Source: an uncultured Lachnospiraceae bacterium
Lineage (GTDB): Bacteria > Bacillota > Clostridia > Lachnospirales > Lachnospiraceae
NCBI GenBank assembly: GCA_946406305.1
Contig: CAMJKC010000047.1
Coordinates: forward strand, 1 to 10,636
Direction: 5' to 3'
DNA: 10,636 nucleotides
The notes beneath the pieces are model-generated. The model made no database searches. It worked only from the letters and a program-made list of their open reading frames with translations, and had not been told where the DNA came from. This document shows, one piece after another, positions 1-5,812 of this stretch (position 1 is the stretch's first letter; each line of letters opens with the position of its first letter). The position numbers were made by a program, and so were the translations under genes.

Positions 1-11
1 CTTATTTATAA
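1..11 (+). CDS. rpmI: probable 3' end of rpmI, ribosomal protein L35 (partial)
   Basis: Only the last codons are in the window: an incomplete codon ending CT, then TAT TTA TAA, giving (Pro?)-Tyr-Leu-stop. Many clostridial L35 proteins end in Pro-Tyr-Leu, and rpmI normally lies directly upstream of rplT in the infC-rpmI-rplT operon. The stop lies 15 bases before the rplT ATG, a normal operon spacing. The call rests on two full codons plus gene order, so it is a context inference. Confidence 0.5.
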
Positions 12-26
12 ATTTAGGAGGTCGGT

Positions 27-383
27 ATGGCACGTGTTAAAGGTGGAAAAAATGCTAAGAAAAAGCATAATAGGATATTAAAATTAGCAAAAGGATATAG
101 AGGAGCTCGTAGTAAGCAATATCGTGTAGCTAAACAAAGTGTAATGAGAGCCCTTACAGAAAGTTATAGGGGTAGAAAAGAAAGAAAGAGACAATTTAGA
201 CAGTTATGGATAGCTCGTATAAATGCAGCATGTAGAATTTATGATATTTCTTATTCAAAATTTATGTTTGGGTTAAAAAGTGCAGGGGTTTCATTAAATA
301 GAAAGATGTTAGCAGATATAGCAGTTTCAGATATTGATTCTTTTAAAAATCTTGTAGATGTGGCAAAAAATAATTTAAAATGA
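27..383 (+). CDS. rplT: 50S ribosomal protein L20
   Basis: This is the large-subunit protein L20, which binds 23S rRNA and is needed early in 50S assembly. In many bacteria it also represses its own operon by binding the mRNA leader. The 118-residue product has the usual L20 length and matches along its whole length. It has a very basic N-terminal extension (MARVKGG, then KKKHNRILKLAKGYRGARSK), the RALTESYRGRKERKR helix region and the family core QLWIARINAACR, followed by the SYSKFMFGLK and LNRKMLADIA segments. The ATG follows a strong AGGAGGT at 16-22. It is probably the last gene of infC-rpmI-rplT, because a terminator follows at once. Confidence 0.98.
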   Translation: MARVKGGKNAKKKHNRILKLAKGYRGARSKQYRVAKQSVMRALTESYRGRKERKRQFRQLWIARINAACRIYDISYSKFMFGLKSAGVSLNRKMLADIAVSDIDSFKNLVDVAKNNLK

Positions 384-385
384 TG

Positions 386-415
386 AAAAACCTATGTTTA
401 ACATAGGTTTTTTTT
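386..415 (+). terminator. intrinsic terminator after rplT
   Basis: The arms 386-396 and 402-412 form a perfect 11-bp stem (core AACCTATG/CATAGGTT) around a five-base loop TTTAA. The 3' arm runs into an unbroken T-tract ending at 415. This is a classic rho-independent terminator placed three bases after the rplT stop codon. The outer A-T pairs overlap the T-tract, so the effective stem is nearer 8 bp and may be leaky. It ends directly at the pheS ribosome binding site. Confidence 0.88.
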
Positions 416-424
416 GAGGTGTTT

Positions 425-1438
425 ATGATTGATGTAAACGATATAAAAAATGAATTGAAAAGTGCTATTGATAATGTATCAAGTTTAGTTGACCTTGAGC
501 AAGTTAGGCTTGAGTATTTAGGAAAAAAAGGAAAGATAACATCTTTTATGCAAAAATTAAAAGATTTATCAAATGAAGAAAAAAAAGAATTTGGTCAAGA
601 AATAAATATTGCTAAACAGCATATAGAAGAACAAATAAAAAATAAATATGATGAGCTATATTCAAAATACTTAGAAGCTAAATTAAAGAGTGAATATATA
701 GATGTTTCAATTCCTGTAAAAAACACATCTAATGGGCATTTGCATCCTTGCACAAAAGTATATAATGAAGTTAGAGATATATTTGTCAATATGGGATACG
801 AAGTAGTTAAAGGTCCTGAAATAGAGTATGATGAATATAATTTTGAAAAGTTGAATATAGAAAAAGGTCATCCAGCAAGAGATGAGCAAGATACATTTTA
901 TATAAATGATAAAATTGTTTTAAGAACACAGACATCTCCAGTTCAAGCAAGAGTTATGGAGAGTGGGAAACTACCAATAAAGATGATATCTCCAGGTAGA
1001 GTTTTTAGGTCAGATGCAGTTGATGCAACACATTCGCCAACTTTTCATCAAATAGAAGGTTTGGTAGTTGATAAAAATATTACCTTTGCAGATTTAAAGG
1101 GGACACTTACATATTTTTCAAAAGCTTTTTTTGGAGATAAAGTTGAGACAAGATTTAGGCCACATCATTTTCCATTTACAGAGCCAAGTGCAGAGATGGA
1201 TGTATCTTGTTTTAAATGTGGTGGAAAAGGCTGTAGGTTTTGTAAAAATGAAGGTTGGATTGAAATATTAGGATGTGGTATGGTTAATCCAAAAGTGTAT
1301 GAATTGTGCGGACTTGATGAGAATTTACAAGGATTTGCTTTTGGTATAGGGATAGAGAGGTTAGCCCTTCTTAAATATGAGATAGATGATATGCGACTTT
1401 TGTATGAAAATGATATTAGATTTTTAAATCAATTTTAA
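425..1438 (+). CDS. pheS: phenylalanine--tRNA ligase alpha subunit
   Basis: This is the catalytic subunit of the alpha2beta2 phenylalanyl-tRNA synthetase, which charges tRNA-Phe in the cytoplasm. It has an N-terminal coiled-coil arm (about residues 1-95) that contacts tRNA, then the class II core. Core motifs are GHPARDEQDTFY (about 147-158), LRTQTSPVQARVM, motif 2 (GRVFRSDAVDATHSPTFHQ, about 191-209), RPHHFPFTEPS and motif 3 GFAFGIGIERLALLK near the C-terminus. Four cysteines in a CxxCxxxxCxxC cluster (about 262-273) may bind zinc, as in some other Firmicute PheS proteins. I chose ATG 425 (337 aa) over GTG 419 because GAGG at 416-419 sits five bases before this ATG, while GTG 419 overlaps the Shine-Dalgarno. 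pheT follows after 15 bases. Confidence 0.97.
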   Translation: MIDVNDIKNELKSAIDNVSSLVDLEQVRLEYLGKKGKITSFMQKLKDLSNEEKKEFGQEINIAKQHIEEQIKNKYDELYSKYLEAKLKSEYIDVSIPVKNTSNGHLHPCTKVYNEVRDIFVNMGYEVVKGPEIEYDEYNFEKLNIEKGHPARDEQDTFYINDKIVLRTQTSPVQARVMESGKLPIKMISPGRVFRSDAVDATHSPTFHQIEGLVVDKNITFADLKGTLTYFSKAFFGDKVETRFRPHHFPFTEPSAEMDVSCFKCGGKGCRFCKNEGWIEILGCGMVNPKVYELCGLDENLQGFAFGIGIERLALLKYEIDDMRLLYENDIRFLNQF

Positions 1439-1453
1439 ATAGGAGATATTAGG

Positions 1454-3868
1454 ATGAAAGCATCTCATAATTTTTTAAAAAGATATGTAAAAGATTTAAA
1501 TGTAAAAGGTAAAGAGTTTGCAGAGAGAATAACTATGACAGGAACTAAAGTTGAAACATTTAAAAGTCTTTCTGATAAACTTAGTAATATTGTTGTAGTA
1601 AAAATCAATAAAATAGAAAAGCACCCTGATGCAGATAAATTAGTTATATGTAAAGTTACAGATGGAAAAGATGATATACAAATAGTGACAGGAGCAAAAA
1701 ATGTATATGAAGGTATGCTATGTCCAGCAGTGTTACCAGGTGGGAAAGTTGCTTTTTCGTTCCATGACGGCAATAATGAAAATGGAATAGTTATAAAAAA
1801 AGGTAAGCTTAGAGGCGTAGAATCTTTTGGTATGCTATGCTCTGTGGAAGAATTGGGACTTGATAAGTCTTTATATAGTGGTGTTGATGGAATATTTGAC
1901 TTTAAAGATTTTGATGTTAAAGTTGGTGATGATGTAATAAAAGCTATGAAACTTGATGATATGATATATGATTTTGAAATCACATCAAATAGGATAGACT
2001 GCTATAGTGTAAGTGGTATAGCAAAAGAAGTAGCTGCTACATTTTCTCTTGATTATTGTGCTCCTAATTTAAAATTTAATAAAACTATAAGTGCACCTAA
2101 TTATATAAAACTAAGTGTTGAAAACGATAAATTATGTCCTGCATTTTACACAAGGCTTATAAAAAATGTAAAAATAAAAGAATCGCCAGAGTGGTTAAAA
2201 GAATGTTTAAGAGCAGTAGGAATAAGACCTATCAATAATTTTGTTGATATAACAAATTTTGTAATGATGGAAATGGGGCAACCTATGCATGCTTATGATT
2301 ATAAAACTATAAATGGTGGCGAAATAACAGTAAAGTTAGCAAAAGACGGAGATAAATTTACAACACTTGATGGACAAGAAAGAATACTTGATAAAAATGT
2401 ATTGACAATAAATGATAAAAGTGGAGCAATTGGGCTTGCGGGTATAATGGGCGGAGAGAATTCAATGATAACTGAAGATGCAAAAGATGTTTTACTTGAG
2501 GCTGCTAATTTTGATGGTGTCAATATCCGTATGTCAAGTAAAAGACTTGGCCTTAGAACAGAAGCTTCAAATTTATTTGAAAAAGGTTTAGATGCAAATA
2601 ATGCGAAAAAAGCGATAGATAGAGCTTGTAGTTTAATAGAAGAACTTGGTATTGGAGACATATCAGAAGAAGAAATTTCTTTTGTTTCAAAAAATGTTTC
2701 ATCAATTAAAAATATAAAAGTCAGTGTGGAAAAAATTAACAATTTATTAGGAACAGATATTGATAGTTTAACTATGAAAAAGATTTTAGATAAAATTGAC
2801 TTAAAGACTACAATAGATAATGATATATTAGCTATAGAAGTTCCAACTATCAGAAAAGATATAAATAATTTTGCGGATATTGCAGAAGAGGTAGCAAGGT
2901 TTTACAGTTATGATAACATTGGTAGAACATTACCTAATGTAAATATAAATCCAAGACTAAAAACAAATTATGAAAAAGTAAATGATGAGATATACAATGT
3001 GGCAATATATAATGGCTTTGATGAGATTATGAATTATAGTTTTGAGTCAGAAAAAATATATGATAAATTGATGTATAAAAATGATGATATAGAAAAAAAA
3101 TACATAAGAATATTAAATCCACTCGGTGAGGATTTTTCTATAATGAGGACGCAACTTGTAAATGGACTTTTGTCATCAATTGCGACTAATTATAAAAAAT
3201 ATAATGAGAGTGCGAAATTATTTGAAGTAGCAAATATATATTTGCCTAATGAAGAGAAAGATATTTTGCCAAATGAAAGACAAACATTTATATGTGGTGG
3301 CTATGGCAAAGATATAGATTTCTTTTATATGAAAAAAATATCAGAAATGATATTTGATAGAATAGGAATAAAAAATAACTCTTATTCTGATGAGATTAAA
3401 TATAACTTCTTACATCCATATAGGAGAGCGAGCATTTTAATAGGAAATGAAATGGTTGGTTATATGGGCGAAGTATATGAAGATGTAACAAAAAATTATG
3501 ACATAGAGAAGAAGGTATATATACTTGTTTTAGATATAGATTTATTGTCAAAGTATTCTAATTTTAAATGTAAGTATGAAACTATATCAAAATTTCCACC
3601 TATAGATAGAGATTTGTCTTTTGTCATTCCAAAAGATATGAAGATTTCAGAGGTTGAAAAAATCATAAAGAAATCAAGTAAGTTGCTAAATAAGTGTGAA
3701 TTATTTGACATATATGATGGGAAGCAGTTAAAAGAAGGCTTCATATCAATAGCTTACAATTTTAGATTTATGTCAAAAGAAAATACTCTTACCGACAAAG
3801 AGATAGATGATGTTATGAATAAAATAATAACTGATTTAGAAAAAATAGGTGCGGAGATAAGAAAATAA
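1454..3868 (+). CDS. pheT: phenylalanine--tRNA ligase beta subunit
   Basis: This is the structural and editing subunit that pairs with PheS. At 804 residues it has the full bacterial length. Domains in order: the N-terminal segment and the EMAP/OB-fold tRNA-binding domain (about 40-155, with KHPDADKLVICKV); the B3/B4 editing module (about 210-380, with NFVDITNFVMMEMGQPMHAYD at 262-282, GIMGGE at 330-335 and LRTEASNLFEKGLD at 367-380); a B5 domain (about 415-490, with VPTIRKDINNFADIAEEVAR); a catalytic-core-like domain (about 490-695); and a C-terminal ferredoxin-fold anticodon-binding domain (about 712-804, starting KFPPIDRDLSFVIP). No disruption is seen. AGGAG at 1441-1445 precedes the ATG by 8 bases. 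It is cotranscribed with pheS and, 11 bases on, tyrS. Confidence 0.97.
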   Translation: MKASHNFLKRYVKDLNVKGKEFAERITMTGTKVETFKSLSDKLSNIVVVKINKIEKHPDADKLVICKVTDGKDDIQIVTGAKNVYEGMLCPAVLPGGKVAFSFHDGNNENGIVIKKGKLRGVESFGMLCSVEELGLDKSLYSGVDGIFDFKDFDVKVGDDVIKAMKLDDMIYDFEITSNRIDCYSVSGIAKEVAATFSLDYCAPNLKFNKTISAPNYIKLSVENDKLCPAFYTRLIKNVKIKESPEWLKECLRAVGIRPINNFVDITNFVMMEMGQPMHAYDYKTINGGEITVKLAKDGDKFTTLDGQERILDKNVLTINDKSGAIGLAGIMGGENSMITEDAKDVLLEAANFDGVNIRMSSKRLGLRTEASNLFEKGLDANNAKKAIDRACSLIEELGIGDISEEEISFVSKNVSSIKNIKVSVEKINNLLGTDIDSLTMKKILDKIDLKTTIDNDILAIEVPTIRKDINNFADIAEEVARFYSYDNIGRTLPNVNINPRLKTNYEKVNDEIYNVAIYNGFDEIMNYSFESEKIYDKLMYKNDDIEKKYIRILNPLGEDFSIMRTQLVNGLLSSIATNYKKYNESAKLFEVANIYLPNEEKDILPNERQTFICGGYGKDIDFFYMKKISEMIFDRIGIKNNSYSDEIKYNFLHPYRRASILIGNEMVGYMGEVYEDVTKNYDIEKKVYILVLDIDLLSKYSNFKCKYETISKFPPIDRDLSFVIPKDMKISEVEKIIKKSSKLLNKCELFDIYDGKQLKEGFISIAYNFRFMSKENTLTDKEIDDVMNKIITDLEKIGAEIRK

Positions 3869-3879
3869 AGAGGTGAGTA

Positions 3880-5136
3880 ATGAAAGTATATGATGAATTA
3901 ATAGAAAGAGGTTTAATTGCTCAAACTACAAATGAAGAAGAAGTAAAAAATCTTATTGACAGTGGGAAAGCAACTTTTTATATAGGGTTTGACCCTACCG
4001 CAGATTCTTTGCATGTAGGTCACTTTATGGCATTGTGTCTTATGAAAAGATTGCAAGAAGCAGGCAATAAGCCTATCGCTCTTGTTGGAGGTGGAACAGG
4101 TATGATAGGAGATCCATCAGGAAGACAAGATTTGAGAACAATGATGACAGTTGAGACTATTGATAAAAATTGTGAATGCTTTAAGAAGCAGATGAGTAAT
4201 TTTATTGACTTCAGTGATGGAAAGGCATTGATGGTCAATAATGCTTTATGGCTTAGAAATTTGAATTATATAGAATTTATAAGAGACATAGGTGCATTAT
4301 TTAGTGTAAATAAAATGTTAAGTGCAGAATGCTATAAAATCCGTATGGCAAATGAAGGACAAGGTCTTACCTTTCTTGAGTTTAATTATATGATTATGCA
4401 GGCATACGATTTTATGAAACTATATGAAGAATATAATTGCAATATGCAATTAGGAGGAGATGACCAATGGTCTAATATGCTTGCTGGTATTGATTTGATA
4501 CATAAGAAACTTAAAAAAACTGTTCATGCTATGACAATCAATTTGCTATTAAATTCAGAAGGGAAAAAAATGGGTAAAACTCAAAAAGGAGCAGTTTGGT
4601 TGGATAGAAATAAAACTACACCTTATGAATTTTATCAGTATTGGAGAAATGTTCAAGATGCTGATGTGATAAAGTGTTTAAAACTTTTAACTTTTTTACC
4701 TCTTGAAGAAATACATGAGTTAGAAAAATATAAAGATGAAAAAATAAATGAAGTAAAAGTGATACTCGCTTATGAACTTACTAAAATGATACATGGTGAA
4801 GAAGAGGCAACGAAATGTAAAAATGCTACTTCAGCGATTTTTTCTGGCAATATGGAAGGTGCCAATATACCAGAGTTAAAACTAACTGAAGATGATTTTG
4901 TTGATGACAATATTGAAGTAACAGCACTCCTTGTAAAGAGTAAATTGTGTCAATCAAAGAGTGATGCGAGAAGGACTATTGAGCAAGGAGGAGTGCTTAT
5001 AGATGATGAAAAAGTTTTATCGGTAGATAATAAAATATCAAAAGGAAAATTGCAAAGCAAACCAATTATTATGAAAAAAGGTAAAAAGAATTTTATAAAA
5101 ATAGTTTTATCATTAGTGTTTTTAAGTTTTTTTTAG
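3880..5136 (+). CDS. tyrS: tyrosine--tRNA ligase with an unusual hydrophobic C-terminal tail
   Basis: This is a class I synthetase that activates tyrosine and charges tRNA-Tyr. The Rossmann core shows YIGFDPTADSLHVGH (HIGH-type signature HVGH at 45-48), GGGTGMIGDPSGR, NYMIMQAYDF, QLGGDDQW and the KMSKS-type loop KMGKT at 230-234. An S4-like RNA-binding domain occupies about 340-408 (SKSDARRTIEQGGVLIDDE). The start follows AGAGGTG at 3869-3875. TyrRS proteins usually end just after the KKGKKNF-type segment seen here at 399-405. This one continues with IKIVLSLVFLSFF before the stop. That tail is hydrophobic, lies at a T8 run and doubles as the start of a signal peptide for the next reading frame. 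The enzyme core looks intact, so the tail is probably tolerated. Confidence 0.96.
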   Translation: MKVYDELIERGLIAQTTNEEEVKNLIDSGKATFYIGFDPTADSLHVGHFMALCLMKRLQEAGNKPIALVGGGTGMIGDPSGRQDLRTMMTVETIDKNCECFKKQMSNFIDFSDGKALMVNNALWLRNLNYIEFIRDIGALFSVNKMLSAECYKIRMANEGQGLTFLEFNYMIMQAYDFMKLYEEYNCNMQLGGDDQWSNMLAGIDLIHKKLKKTVHAMTINLLLNSEGKKMGKTQKGAVWLDRNKTTPYEFYQYWRNVQDADVIKCLKLLTFLPLEEIHELEKYKDEKINEVKVILAYELTKMIHGEEEATKCKNATSAIFSGNMEGANIPELKLTEDDFVDDNIEVTALLVKSKLCQSKSDARRTIEQGGVLIDDEKVLSVDNKISKGKLQSKPIIMKKGKKNFIKIVLSLVFLSFF

Positions 5137-5741
5137 AAAACCTAGTATTTGCAAGTAATGATACTAGGGTAATAATTACAAATGAAGAAAGAAATGACGA
5201 TTTAGCATTAAAAATAGTTAAAGGTGAATACTTTGAAAGCAATATAATTATTGACCCGGTTAGTAATAATAATGTCACTGGATATATAATTAAAGATAAT
5301 GTGGATATTGTTATAAACCTTTCAAATAAAAATGTAGTTGATAATCCTATGATTCTCAATAATTATTATTATATGAGTGTAAATGACAAAAATGTTATAT
5401 TGAGAAATATGAGAGTTAGGTATGTGAAAGATACTATTTATTCAGTTATACCAAACCACACATATAGATTTTTAAAGAGTAAAGGCTCATTCAAAGATAA
5501 ATTGTTTGTGTTAGATGTCACATATGAATGTATAATTCCTTCATATACAGAAATGTTAAAAAAGTCAACTGGAAGTGAAATAAATTTGACTAATTTTGGA
5601 CTTTCGGGGCATGTAGACAAAGATGGGAATTATATAGAAACGAAAGAAAAAAAATTTTATTTTAAACTTGTTTCGGAAGATGAATATGGGGCTTACAAGG
5701 AACTCGCAAATGAAAAAATTGATTTAAAAATTAAAAAATAA
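5071..5741 (+). CDS. secreted protein of unknown function, split by a -1 frameshift at the tyrS stop
   Basis: The frame read from TTA 5133 to TAA 5739-5741 is open back to a TAA at 5082. It has no ATG, and its first common start is GTG 5301, which lacks a ribosome binding site and would lose half the protein. If the ribosome or transcript slips by -1 in T8 (5127-5134), the frame joins the tyrS reading. It can then be counted from the in-frame ATG 5071 as a 223-residue protein. That protein has a basic n-region (MKKGKKNFIK), a hydrophobic h-region (IVLSLVFLSFFL) and a VFA|S cleavage-like site near residue 28, followed by about 195 mature residues with no recognised domain. Counted from the tyrS start, the frameshifted product would be a 620-residue TyrRS fusion. 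No good Shine-Dalgarno lies close before 5071. It could be a frameshift product, a phase-off gene, a pseudogene or an assembly error. Confidence 0.6.
5127..5168 (+). promoter_or_regulatory. candidate -1 frameshift/slippage signal: slippery T tract, stop codon, hairpin
   Basis: Eight T (5127-5134) contain the heptamer T_TTT_TTT in tyrS phase (5127-5133), followed immediately by the tyrS stop TAG (5134-5136). After a 7-base spacer (5134-5140) comes a perfect 8-bp stem, CCTAGTAT at 5141-5148 with ATACTAGG at 5161-5168, closing a 12-base loop. Slippery heptamer, 5-9-base spacer and stem-loop is the known layout of programmed -1 frameshifting. T8 runs can also cause transcriptional slippage. Slipping by -1 enters a frame open for about 200 codons. 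The arrangement is seen directly; its function is inferred. Confidence 0.5.
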
Positions 5742-5769
5742 TTATAATAATAAATGAGAATTATAATTA
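5739..5769 (+). repeat. short AT-only inverted repeat after the secreted ORF
   Basis: TAATTATAAT (5739-5748) is the reverse complement of ATTATAATTA (5760-5769), separated by 11 bases. It begins at the stop codon of the preceding frame. It contains no G or C pairs and has no T-tract after it, so as a terminator it would be weak. In such AT-rich DNA a 10-bp repeat of this kind may be chance. Confidence 0.3.
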
Positions 5770-5812
5770 AAAGGGTATTTTGTTTTCATGATAAATATTT
5801 TAAATTTATAAT

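Noticed and set aside
419..421. GTG 419 as the pheS start
   Set aside because: It overlaps the Shine-Dalgarno GAGG at 416-419. ATG 425, with a five-base spacer, is the better start and loses only two residues.
384..424. T-box or Phe-rich leader-peptide attenuator before pheS
   Set aside because: Only 41 bases separate rplT from pheS. They hold just the terminator hairpin and ribosome binding site, with no T-box sequence or leader frame.
1465..1983. Minus-strand open frame of 172 codons inside pheT
   Set aside because: It lies wholly inside a well-supported essential gene, has low-complexity Ser/Thr/Phe/Leu composition typical of the complement of AT-rich coding DNA, and shows no domain.
2299..2742. 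Minus-strand open frame of 147 codons inside pheT
   Set aside because: It is antisense to the B3/B4 and following region of pheT, with the same Ser/Leu/Phe-rich shadow composition and no supporting start signal.
5141..5168. Hairpin at 5141-5168 as a terminator for tyrS
   Set aside because: On the + strand the T-run comes before the hairpin and no T-tract follows it, the wrong order for intrinsic termination. On the minus strand only TTTTC follows and no gene there needs it.
5739..5769. Intrinsic terminator after the secreted frame
   Set aside because: The inverted repeat has no G-C pairs and no T-tract follows it, so it is kept only as a low-confidence repeat.
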